The position numbers and the translations under genes are program-made. From Kineosporia aurantiaca JCM 3230 (lineage in GTDB: Bacteria > Actinomycetota > Actinomycetes > Actinomycetales > Kineosporiaceae): DNA of 64,000 bases. Each line of letters begins with the position of its first letter. Within the stretch, counting starts at the first letter, position 1. Of the stretch, positions 24,701 through 31,890 are shown piece after piece. The DNA lies in the NCBI GenBank assembly GCA_000719025.1, contig JODP01000013.1:612159-676158 (forward strand), written 5' to 3'. Below the pieces are notes generated by a model. That model was not told the DNA's origin. It did not search any database and saw only the letters and a program-made list of their open reading frames with translations.

Positions 24701-25764
24701 ACGAGCTGTACGAGCTCACCGGGGTCGACGTTCCGGTGGGTTCCTGGGACCTGTCCAAGGTGCCCGACCACCTGAAGGTCACCTTCCGGGTGGAGGACGA
24801 GAAGGGCGCCCGGCTGGCCGAGGACAAGAGCCTGGCCCGGCTGCGCGAGAAGCTGCGGCCGCGGCTGCGCGAGGAGATCTCCACCGCGGTCGCCCAGGTC
24901 GAGGCCAAGGGGCTGCGGACCTGGAGCATCGGCGCCCTGCCCCGGTCGGTCGAGCACAAGACGGCCGGGCTCACCGTGCAGGGCTATCCGGCCCTGGTCG
25001 ATCGCGGCACCTCGGTCGACGTGAAGGTGCTCGACGACCCGGCCGAGCAGCGGCAGGCGATGAAGGCCGGCACCCGGCGGCTGATCATGCTGAACCTGGC
25101 CTCCCCGGCCAAGAGCGTGCTGGCCCGGCTGAGCAACCGGCAGAAGCTGGCTCTGGCCCAGGCTCCGCACAGGACCCCGTCCGACCTCTTCGACGACTGC
25201 CTCGGTGCGGCGGTCGACGATCTGGTCGCCCGGGCCGGTGGACCGGCCTGGGACCCGGCCGGTTTCGAGCGGCTCCAGCTCGAGGTGCGCCAGGACGTCC
25301 ACCCCGAGGTGACCAGCATCCTGGTGACCACCGCCACCGTCCTGGGGCTGGCCCGGGAGATCGAGCTGGGCCTGAAGTCCACGTCCAGCCCGGCCCTGCT
25401 GCCGGGGCTCACCGACCTGCGCTCGCAGCTGGCCGCCCTGGTCTTTCCCGGCTTCGTGACCGCGACCGGCGCGACCAAGCTGCCCGATCTCGTCCGTTAT
25501 CTCCAAGCAATGCAACGGCGTCTGGAGAAGCTGCCGGAGCGCTATCAGCGTGACCGGGGGCTGCAGGAGCAGGTGCTCGCTCTGCGGGCCGAGTTCCAGG
25601 CCGCAGTGGCCGGACTGCCCCCGGCCCGCCGCCGCGAAGACGATGTGATCGGCGTGCGCTGGATGCTGGAGGAGCTGCGGGTCAGCCTGTTCGGGGGCGG
25701 CCTGAAAACCGCCTACCCCGTGTCCGAGCAGCGCGTCCGGAAGGCGATCGCCGACCTGAAGTGA
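21742..25764 (+). CDS. hrpA: ATP-dependent RNA helicase HrpA
   Basis: 1340 aa, the usual length for HrpA, a DEAH-box RNA helicase associated with mRNA processing. After an N-terminal extension with a charged coiled-coil-like stretch (about 20-70) come Walker A GETGSGKT (103-110), IIIDEAHERS (DEAH, near 205), the SAT motif in VITSATIDPEAF, NVAETSLTVPG, and QRKGRCGRLSDG (motif VI). The helicase-associated and OB-fold regions are followed by the DUF3418 C-terminal half, ending AYPVSEQRVRKAIADLK. It meets the MarR gene tail to tail with 2 bases between stop codons. Confidence 0.95.
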   Translation: MSTQTWVSAVNDLRVALKDVSLSDERRLGRQLDSVLHSRRRSEDEKSAELARIEREIEGGRARIESRRASVPAITYPEQLPVSQRRDDLLTAIAEHQVVIVAGETGSGKTTQLPKICLELGRGVRGMIGHTQPRRLAARSVSERIAEEIGGAGAEVGGTIGYAVRFTDQVSDSTLVKLMTDGILLAEIQRDRLLSRYDTIIIDEAHERSLNIDFLLGYLKQLLPRRPDLKLVITSATIDPEAFSRHFGDAPIIEVSGRTYPVEVRYRPLVLVEETGEDEETTVEVTRDPIEAVLEAVDELEADGPGDILVFFSGEREIRDAADALGRHVGANTEVVPLYARLSAAEQHKVFSPHSGRRIVLATNVAETSLTVPGIKYVIDPGTARISRYSFRTKVQRLPIEPVSQASANQRKGRCGRLSDGICIRLYSEEDFESRPPFTDPEILRTNLAAVILQMTSLNLGEVENFPFLDPPDPRQIKDGVALLHELSAIDPEQTDARKRLTGMGRTLAQLPVDPKLARMLVEADRNGCLADVLVIVAALSIQDPRERPTDKQAQADQSHARFKDQRSDFLSYVNLWNYVLGKQKEYGSSRFRRMCRDEFLHSQRIREWQDLHGQLRQVLRGAGIRVAGGRATSSFDPEAVDVEEIDDALEPVSDSVAENVHLSLLSGLLSQVGLKEGETREYLGARSAKFAIQPGSALARSTPRWVMVGELVETSRLWGRTAARIDPLWIERLGGHLVKRHYSEPRWEKKRGSAVATERVTLYGIPVVTGRTVGYGRIDPELSRELFIRHALVEGEWRTNHHFFHENRKLLGDVESLEDKVRRRDIVVDDEILFDFYDQRIPADVVSVAHFDSWWKKARKDRPDQLSFWTSMLFAPEAPKVSAEDYPATWRAGGLDLRVTYQFEPGTAADGVTVHLPLAGLNLVQDQDFEWQIPGLRQELVTELIRSLPKPIRKGLTPAPDRARQVLERLADTEPGSEPLFPALEDELYELTGVDVPVGSWDLSKVPDHLKVTFRVEDEKGARLAEDKSLARLREKLRPRLREEISTAVAQVEAKGLRTWSIGALPRSVEHKTAGLTVQGYPALVDRGTSVDVKVLDDPAEQRQAMKAGTRRLIMLNLASPAKSVLARLSNRQKLALAQAPHRTPSDLFDDCLGAAVDDLVARAGGPAWDPAGFERLQLEVRQDVHPEVTSILVTTATVLGLAREIELGLKSTSSPALLPGLTDLRSQLAALVFPGFVTATGATKLPDLVRYLQAMQRRLEKLPERYQRDRGLQEQVLALRAEFQAAVAGLPPARRREDDVIGVRWMLEELRVSLFGGGLKTAYPVSEQRVRKAIADLK

Positions 25765-25766
25765 GG

Positions 25767-26276
25767 CTAGGCGCTGGTGCTCTCGCTGTGGCTCAGCGGC
25801 GGCGGGGGCACCAGCGTGCCGTCCGGATCGACCTTGCTGAGGATCGCCGTGGTGATCTCGTCGAGCTGGCGCACCTGCTCGGGACTCAGCGCGTCGAACA
25901 CGAACCGGCGCACCGCCTGCACGTGCCCGGGCGCCATGTCGACGATCGCGGCCATGCCCTCGTCGGTCAACTGGGCGACCTGACCCCGACCGTCCTCCGC
26001 GGCCCGGGTGCGCCGTACGAAGCCGCGGTTCTCCAGCCGGCTGATGGTGTGCGAGAGCCGGCTCGGCGAACTGCTGGACCGGGCCGCGAGTTCACTCATC
26101 CGCAGCGCCCGGTCCGGCGCCTCGGAGAGCATCGCCAGCGCGAAGTAGGCGAAGTGGGTGAGCGCCGCGTCGTGCTGCAGTTGGGCGTCGAGGGAGGCCG
26201 GGAGAAGGGTGAACACGGCCGCCAGCTTGCGCCAGGCCTTCTGTTCCTCGTCGCTGAGCCACTGCGGTTCACTCAC
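25767..26276 (-). CDS. MarR-family transcriptional regulator
   Basis: 169 aa. Winged helix at about 35-110: LTHFAYFALAMLSEAP, LRMSELAARSSSSPSRLSHTISRLENRGFVRR, then the wing with DGRGQVAQLTDEG. Dimerisation helices flank it. MarR proteins usually respond to small phenolic or oxidative signals and regulate a neighbouring gene; here the neighbours (hrpA, the exonuclease) suggest no obvious target. GTG start at 26276 preceded by AAGGTGGG. Confidence 0.88.
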   Translation of the reverse strand: MSEPQWLSDEEQKAWRKLAAVFTLLPASLDAQLQHDAALTHFAYFALAMLSEAPDRALRMSELAARSSSSPSRLSHTISRLENRGFVRRTRAAEDGRGQVAQLTDEGMAAIVDMAPGHVQAVRRFVFDALSPEQVRQLDEITTAILSKVDPDGTLVPPPPLSHSESTSA

Positions 26277-26445
26277 TGGCCCACCTTACCTGGGGGCTTT
26301 GCCAAAAGGCCCGATGGGACGCTCCGCTGCGGTCCCCGGGCGGTCCGTGACCCGGATCACCTCCTCGAACACTCGTTCGAGATTTTGCCGTCATTTTTGG
26401 GCCGGATGCGTGCACCCGCGCGATTGTCGGGGCATCCTGGGGCAC

Positions 26446-27522
26446 GTGCCCGTTCCCCTGCTGCTGGCTGTCGACGGCAACAGCCTCCTGCACCGCGCTC
26501 ACCACGCGATGTCGGGGGGCGATCTGCGCGACTCCGACGGTGCCCCCGTCTGGGCCCTGAAGGGCCTGGTCAGCTTTCTGGCCACGGCCTCGGCCCGGCT
26601 GCGGCCGGACGCGCTGGTGGTGGGCTTCGACTGCGCCGCGGGCGAGTCGGTGCGGCGCGGCGACTACGACGGGTACAAGGCGCACCGCCCGGAGAAGTCC
26701 GAGGACCTGTGCCTCCAGCTCGACGCCGCCCCCGGCTTCCTGGCCGCGGCCGGGGTCACCGTGGTGGTGCCGAAGGGCTACGAGGCGGACGACGTGATGG
26801 CCTCCTCGGCCCGGTCGGCCCGCAAACACGGCTGGCGCACCACCGTGGTGACCAGCGACCGGGACATGTTCGCCCTGGTGGACGACGGAACCTCGGTGCT
26901 GCGGGTGATGAACGGCGGGATCGACGGCTCCCCGCTGATCGACCCGGAGAAGCTCCAGGCCCAGTACGGCGTCCGGCCCGACCAGTACAAGGACTTCGCA
27001 GCGCTGCGCGGAGACGCGTCCGACAACCTGCCCGGGGCGTTCGGCGTCGGCCCGAAGCGCGCTGCGAAGCTGCTGGCCGAGTTCGAGACGGTGGAGAAGG
27101 TCTACGGCGCGTTGGACGACGGGCGGGAGGACGAGATCGCCGCCCTGATCGGCCCGGCCGCCACCGCCGCCCTGGCCGGCGAGGAGGCCCGGCAGAACGT
27201 CGCCCGCAACCAGCACCTCATGGAGATGCGCCGCGACCTGCGACTCCCGAAGATCGCCACGATGGCCCTGCCGCTGGACCAGCAGCGCCTGCAGGACACC
27301 CTGCAGACCCGCGACATCCGGCTCGGGGCCTCGCTCTGGGCGCTGACCGGGTCCGAGCCGCCGTCCTGGTACGGCGAGCGGGTCTACGGCCAGGGCCCGC
27401 GCTCCGGCGCGGACTCCCCGAACCGCAAGGACCGGGTGATCACCCTGCCCCGGCCGACGATCACCCGGGCCGCCCAGAAGGCGGCCGCGCTGGCCGACGC
27501 GGGGCAGCTCAGCCTGTTCTGA
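26446..27522 (+). CDS. Stand-alone 5'-3' exonuclease (Pol I 5'-nuclease-like) with C-terminal clamp motif
   Basis: 358 aa. The FEN-1/PIN-like nuclease core shows metal-ligand segments: VDGNSLLHRAHHA (Asp9), FDCAAGESVRRGDYDGYKAHRPEK, GYEADDVMAS, TSDRDMFALVDD and RGDASDNLPG, then the helix-3-turn-helix GVGPKRAAKLLAEF. There is no polymerase domain, so it is the free-standing form used in flap or primer removal and repair. The protein ends QLSLF, an exact match to the consensus pentapeptide that binds the bacterial DNA sliding clamp. GTG at 26446 starts the protein at VPLLLAVDG, where the fold begins. It is divergent from MarR. Confidence 0.9.
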   Translation: MPVPLLLAVDGNSLLHRAHHAMSGGDLRDSDGAPVWALKGLVSFLATASARLRPDALVVGFDCAAGESVRRGDYDGYKAHRPEKSEDLCLQLDAAPGFLAAAGVTVVVPKGYEADDVMASSARSARKHGWRTTVVTSDRDMFALVDDGTSVLRVMNGGIDGSPLIDPEKLQAQYGVRPDQYKDFAALRGDASDNLPGAFGVGPKRAAKLLAEFETVEKVYGALDDGREDEIAALIGPAATAALAGEEARQNVARNQHLMEMRRDLRLPKIATMALPLDQQRLQDTLQTRDIRLGASLWALTGSEPPSWYGERVYGQGPRSGADSPNRKDRVITLPRPTITRAAQKAAALADAGQLSLF

Positions 27523-27585
27523 GCTTTATTAACTACTCGTTGCCGAGCCACCCCGGCCCGGCCCCACTCCGGTAGCGTCCGCCGG

Positions 27586-28308
27586 ATGAGCCAGGGACGG
27601 CGTTCGGCCATACTCGACCAGCTCGAGCCCCGCCGCACCGGCAGCCCGCAGCAGGTGATCCTCGACGAACTGCGCCGGGTGATCCTCGAGGGCGGCGCCC
27701 CGCCCGGCACGCCCATCCCGCTGGCCGAGGTGGCCGCGCTGTTCGGGGTCAGCCCGATCCCGGTCCGCGAGGCGCTGAAGACCCTGGTCGGCGAGAACCT
27801 GGTGGCGCACCGGCCGAACGCCGGCTACGTGGTGGCCCAGCTGACCCGCCGCGAACTGGCCGAGATCTATCTGGTGCGAGGGGTTCTGGAGTCCGCTGCG
27901 CTGCGGGCGGCGATCGAGGTGGCCACCCCGGAGGACCTGACGGCGGCTTCGCAGGCGCACGCCGCGCTGGCGGCCCTGCAGACCGACTGGGACCCGCGCA
28001 GATATCACCAGGAGAGCCGGCACTTCCACCTGGCGCTGATCGCGCCCTGCCGGATGCAGCGCCTGCTGCGGATGTTCGAGTCGGCCTGGAACGTGACCGA
28101 GCCGTTCCAGCCGATGCGCTGGCTGCCCGGCGACGAACGGTCGCGGCTACACGGCGAGCACACCGCGATGCTGGCCGCCTTCACCGCCGGCGACGCGGAC
28201 GGCCTGCTGGAGATCGCCGCCCAGCATCATCAGCGGCTGGAACAGGTGATCGCGATGCTGCCGGAGCGGTCCGGGCTGCTGGCCGACCCGTCCGCGGAAG
28301 ATATATGA
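27586..28308 (+). CDS. GntR-family (FCD) transcriptional regulator
   Basis: 240 aa. N-terminal GntR winged helix (about 22-90: QQVILDELRRVILEG, PIPLAEVAALFGVSPIPVREALKTL, VAHRPNAGYVV) and a C-terminal helical FCD effector domain (about 100-225) with His and Arg residues (YHQESRHFHLALI, GEHTAMLAAF) that usually bind a metal or carboxylate ligand. It sits directly upstream of the permease and racemase, so it most likely controls them in response to a ureide or hydantoin-type compound; the ligand is inferred. Confidence 0.87.
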   Translation: MSQGRRSAILDQLEPRRTGSPQQVILDELRRVILEGGAPPGTPIPLAEVAALFGVSPIPVREALKTLVGENLVAHRPNAGYVVAQLTRRELAEIYLVRGVLESAALRAAIEVATPEDLTAASQAHAALAALQTDWDPRRYHQESRHFHLALIAPCRMQRLLRMFESAWNVTEPFQPMRWLPGDERSRLHGEHTAMLAAFTAGDADGLLEIAAQHHQRLEQVIAMLPERSGLLADPSAEDI

Positions 28309-28350
28309 CCTGCGTCATCGCTCGGCAACAATCCGCACATAGCGTCATAA
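28301..28350 (+). promoter_or_regulatory. Possible GntR operator/promoter ahead of the permease gene
   Basis: The interrupted palindrome TGAC-CTGC-GTCA (28306-28317) overlaps the regulator stop codon, and GCGTCAT occurs twice 30 bp apart (28312 and 28342). The position between regulator and permease fits an operator; the assignment is by position only. Confidence 0.35.
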
Positions 28351-28387
28351 GGGTCTCCTCGTCCCCCGCCTGATCGGGAGTTGGCCC

Positions 28388-29908
28388 ATGGCCGAAGACC
28401 TCGCTCTGCCCGCCGTCCACCTGACGCCCGACCACCCGGCCGGACTTCCGGTGATCAAGGACGGCTACGATCCGCGCCTCACCAACGACGACCTCGCGCC
28501 CCTGGCCGAACAGACCTGGGGCACGTACAACATCTTCGCTTTCTGGATGTCGGACGTTCACAGCGTCGGCGGATATGTCACCGCCGGAAGCCTTTTCGCC
28601 CTCGGCCTGACCTCCTGGCAGGTCCTCGTCTCGCTGGTCGTGGGCATCGTCATCGTCCAGTTCTTCTGCAACCTGGTCGCGAAACCGAGCCAGGTGGCCG
28701 GAGTTCCCTACCCGGTGATCTGCCGGGCCCCGTTCGGGGTGAAGGGGGCGAACATCCCGGCCATCATCCGCGGATCGATCGCCGTGGCCTGGTACGGCAT
28801 CCAAACCTACCTGGCCTCAGCCGCTCTCGACGTCGTCCTGGTGCGCCTGTTCGACGGCCTCGCCCCCTACGCCGATGCCGACCGGCACGGTCTCCTCGGC
28901 CTTTCCACGCTCGGCTGGGGTACCTACGCACTGCTCTGGGTGCTCCAGGCGGCGGTGTTCTGGATGGGGATGGAGAGCATCCGTCGGTTCATCGACTTCT
29001 GCGGCCCGGCCGTCTACGTGGTGATGTTCCTGCTCTGCGGCTACCTCCTGGTCAAGTCGGACTGGCACCTCTCGCTGAACCTGTCCTCGGAGAACCTGAC
29101 CGGCTGGCACGTGGTCACCACCATGCTCTCGGCCATCGCCCTGGTCGTCTCCTACTTCTCCGGCCCGATGCTGAACTTCGGCGACTTCTCCCGCTACGGA
29201 CGTAGTTTCGATGCGGTCAAGCGCGGCAACCTGCTCGGCCTGCCGGTGAACTTCCTGGTCTTCTCCATCCTCACGGTGCTCACCGCCGCGGCCACCCTGC
29301 CGGTCTTCGGCAAGCTGATCACCGACCCGGTGGACACGGTGGCGCACATCGACAACACCTTCGCTATCGTCCTCGGCGCCCTGACCTTCACCACCGCCAC
29401 GATCGGCATCAACATCGTCGCGAACTTCATCTCCCCGGCCTTCGACTTCTCCAACGTCAGCCCGCAGCGGATCAGCTGGCGGATGGGCGGCATGATCGCG
29501 GCCGTCGGCTCGGTGATCCTCACCCCGTGGAACTGGTACGACAACGACCAGGCCATCCACTACACGCTCGGGGTGCTGGGCGCCCTGATCGGCCCGCTGT
29601 TCGGGGTGCTGATCGCCGACTACTACCTGCTGCGCCGGCAGCACGTGGTGGTGGACGACCTGTTCACCATGTCGTCGGCCGGAAGGTACTGGTACCAGAA
29701 CGGTTACAACCCGGACGCGGTGCTGGCCACGGGGATCGCGGGAGCGGTCTCGATCGCCTCGGTGATCGTGCCGAAACTGGCCGACTCGGCCCTCTGGATC
29801 AGCGACTACAGCTGGTTCATCGGGTGCGCCCTCGGATTCGCGGCGTACTACCTGATCGCCGGCCGGCCCACCTCGGCCACCCGCCAGGCCCTGGCCAAGG
29901 CCGCCTGA
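28388..29908 (+). CDS. NCS1-family cation symporter (hydantoin/allantoin/nucleobase permease)
   Basis: 506 aa with about twelve transmembrane helices. The N-terminus (LTNDDLAPLAEQTWGTYNIFAFWMSDVHSVGGYVTAG) is the typical NCS1 first-helix signature, and later PVICRAPFGVKGANIPAIIRG, NFISPAFDFSNVSP and WNWYDNDQAIHYTLGVLGALIGPLFGVLIADYY (cut here as WNWYDND and GPLFGVLIADYY) match this family. It imports hydantoins, allantoin or nucleobases with Na+ or H+. GGGAG lies upstream of the ATG. Two bases separate its stop from the racemase start. The racemase neighbour favours hydantoin or allantoin as substrate. Confidence 0.9.
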   Translation: MAEDLALPAVHLTPDHPAGLPVIKDGYDPRLTNDDLAPLAEQTWGTYNIFAFWMSDVHSVGGYVTAGSLFALGLTSWQVLVSLVVGIVIVQFFCNLVAKPSQVAGVPYPVICRAPFGVKGANIPAIIRGSIAVAWYGIQTYLASAALDVVLVRLFDGLAPYADADRHGLLGLSTLGWGTYALLWVLQAAVFWMGMESIRRFIDFCGPAVYVVMFLLCGYLLVKSDWHLSLNLSSENLTGWHVVTTMLSAIALVVSYFSGPMLNFGDFSRYGRSFDAVKRGNLLGLPVNFLVFSILTVLTAAATLPVFGKLITDPVDTVAHIDNTFAIVLGALTFTTATIGINIVANFISPAFDFSNVSPQRISWRMGGMIAAVGSVILTPWNWYDNDQAIHYTLGVLGALIGPLFGVLIADYYLLRRQHVVVDDLFTMSSAGRYWYQNGYNPDAVLATGIAGAVSIASVIVPKLADSALWISDYSWFIGCALGFAAYYLIAGRPTSATRQALAKAA

Positions 29909-29910
29909 GC

Positions 29911-30645
29911 ATGTTCCTGCGGGTGATCAACCCGAACACCACCGCCTCGATGACCAGGCTGATCGGGGAGGCCGCCCGGGCGGTGGCCGCCCCCGGCACG
30001 GTCGTCGAGGCGGTGAATCCGGAGACCGGGCCGGTGTCCATCGAGAGCCACTACGACGAGGCCCTGGCGGTGCCGGGCCTGCTCGCCGAGATTGCGAAAG
30101 GAGAACGGGAGGGCGCCTCGGCCTACGTGGTGGCCTGCTTCGGTGATCCGGGGCTGGACGCGGCCCGGGAGCTGGCCACCGGACCGGTGATCGGGATCGC
30201 CGAGGCCGGCATGCACGCCGCCGCGTTCCTCGGGCGCGGGTTCAGCGTGGTGACCACGCTGGCCCGGACCACCGGCCGGGCCTGGGACCTGGCCCGGACC
30301 TACGGGTTCGGCGAGCGGTGCCTGGGCGTGCACAGCTGCGAGATACCGGTACTGCACCTGGAGAGCGACCCGGGAGCCCGGTCGGTCGTCACCGAGCAGT
30401 GTCGGCGGGCGCTGGAACTGGACGGTTCGGACGCGGTGGTTCTGGGCTGCGCGGGCATGGCCGACCTGTGCGCGGGCATCTCGAAGGCCATCGGCGCGCC
30501 GGTGGTGGACGGCGTGGCGGCCGCCACGGTGTTCGCGGAGTCGCTGGTCAGGCTGGGTTTGAGCACCGGGAAGCAGGGTGAGTTCGCGGGCCCGCCGGCC
30601 AAGCCGTTCACCGGGGTGCTGCAGCCCTGGAGCCGGTTGCAATAA
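29911..30645 (+). CDS. Asp/Glu/hydantoin racemase family protein
   Basis: 244 aa. The fold begins LRVINPNTTASMT, a signature of hydantoin and allantoin racemases. The two catalytic cysteines are present: Cys76 in VVACFGDPG and Cys180 in VVLGCAGM. It would interconvert the enantiomers of hydantoins or allantoin so that a stereospecific hydrolase can act. No hydantoinase, allantoinase or carbamoylase is in the window. The ATG at 29911 lies two bases after the permease stop, so the two are co-transcribed. Confidence 0.88.
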   Translation: MFLRVINPNTTASMTRLIGEAARAVAAPGTVVEAVNPETGPVSIESHYDEALAVPGLLAEIAKGEREGASAYVVACFGDPGLDAARELATGPVIGIAEAGMHAAAFLGRGFSVVTTLARTTGRAWDLARTYGFGERCLGVHSCEIPVLHLESDPGARSVVTEQCRRALELDGSDAVVLGCAGMADLCAGISKAIGAPVVDGVAAATVFAESLVRLGLSTGKQGEFAGPPAKPFTGVLQPWSRLQ

Positions 30646-30736
30646 AGGACGCCGGTGGGCGGCGGTTGTCGGGGTGGGGTGATTCTCACATTCCCGATCA
30701 ACCTAATCACCGAATGTCCGGGTCCTCCGGATTGAG

Positions 30737-31738
30737 ATGCTGGCGCCCATGAGCTCGCCCAGCGCCGTTCCCGGTCGCACCGCCCTGCTGTCACTGCGCC
30801 GGATCACCTCGGCGGCGGTTGCGGGTCTGCTCCTCATCCTGATGACGGCCTGTGGGTCGGGGGCCAAGGTGCCGCCCGCGGCCGTCGTCAAGCCTTCCAT
30901 CAAGCCGGCCGGGTCGGCGGGCATCACCCCGCGGCCCGCCCTGGCCCGCCGGGACGACGGTGACGTCTACCAACGCGGGTGCTCGTCGGGGTATGACGAC
31001 GACGCGGTGCACCCCTGCGTGTTCGACTACAGCACCGGGCCCGGCGCGCCCGTGGTGGTCGCGGCCGGCGACTCGAAGATGGCCCAGTGGGTGCCGGCCC
31101 TCCAGGTGATCGCCCAGCAGCAGCACTGGAAGCTGGTCAGCCTGACCAAGTCCGGGTGCGCCTTCTCCGACATCCACCGGAACTGGAAGAAGAAGGAGTA
31201 CACCAGCTGCGTCACCTGGAACCGGTCGGCCGCCGCCAAGGTCGTCCGGTTCGCCCCCACCCTGCTGGTCACCACCGAGCTCGACTTCTACCCCACCCTG
31301 CGGGGCGGGAAGGTGCTGAAGGGGGCCGCGAACCGGGCCGAGATGGTGCGCGGGCTGAGCTCCCGGATCACCACGATGCGCCGGGCCGGGATCGCGGTGG
31401 CGACCCTGGCCGAGACCCCGCGGATGGGGTTCGACACCGCGGCCTGTGTGCGCACCCACCTCAAGGACCTGGACGCCTGCGCCCGACCCCGGGCCCAGGT
31501 TCTGAAGAACGCCGGCGTGGTCGAGGCCGCGGCGCAGCGCAGCGGCGCCGCGTTCATCGACCTGACCAGCCGGCTCTGCTCGGCCACGACCTGCCCCGCG
31601 GTCCAGGGCAACCTGCTGGTCTACCGGGACAAGCACCACCTGACCGCCACCTTCGCCCGCTCCCTGGCCCCGGTGCTCGCGACCGACCTGACCGGCGAAC
31701 TCGGGGGCGACGTCCGGTCCCGGCTCTTCGCCGGCTGA
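30737..31738 (+). CDS. SGNH-domain lipoprotein, paralogue of the next gene's C-terminus
   Basis: 333 aa. A lipoprotein signal ends at Cys39 (LILMTACGSG). The mature part is an SGNH hydrolase-like domain: AGDSKMAQW with Ser113, LTKSGCAFSDIHR, CVTWN, and YRDKHHLTATF with the D-x-x-H near 296. Four to six cysteines (GC, PCVFDY, SGC, SCVTW, AACV) are shared with the SGNH domain of the neighbouring acyltransferase and probably form disulfides. It is expected to be an extracytoplasmic esterase or acyl-transferring partner anchored by lipid. ATG 30737 is used; ATG 30749 is also possible. Confidence 0.8.
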   Translation: MLAPMSSPSAVPGRTALLSLRRITSAAVAGLLLILMTACGSGAKVPPAAVVKPSIKPAGSAGITPRPALARRDDGDVYQRGCSSGYDDDAVHPCVFDYSTGPGAPVVVAAGDSKMAQWVPALQVIAQQQHWKLVSLTKSGCAFSDIHRNWKKKEYTSCVTWNRSAAAKVVRFAPTLLVTTELDFYPTLRGGKVLKGAANRAEMVRGLSSRITTMRRAGIAVATLAETPRMGFDTAACVRTHLKDLDACARPRAQVLKNAGVVEAAAQRSGAAFIDLTSRLCSATTCPAVQGNLLVYRDKHHLTATFARSLAPVLATDLTGELGGDVRSRLFAG

Positions 31739-31844
31739 GTGCACCCCTGAACCAGGGGCTTTCATGAGGGCATCCGGAAATTCTGCCCAAATGGACAGCT
31801 GAACCGGACAACCGTTCCCAGGTTTGTGCGTCCTACTGAAGGAG

Positions 31845-31862
31845 ACCCCGAAATCTCGGGGT
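31845..31862 (+). promoter_or_regulatory. Short hairpin in the leader of the acyltransferase gene
   Basis: ACCCCGA-AATC-TCGGGGT, a 7-bp perfect stem, ends 28 bases before the chosen start. It may be a terminator of the upstream gene or a leader attenuator. Confidence 0.35.
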
Positions 31863-31890
31863 GGGGTTCCGTGGGGGAAAGACGCCGACC

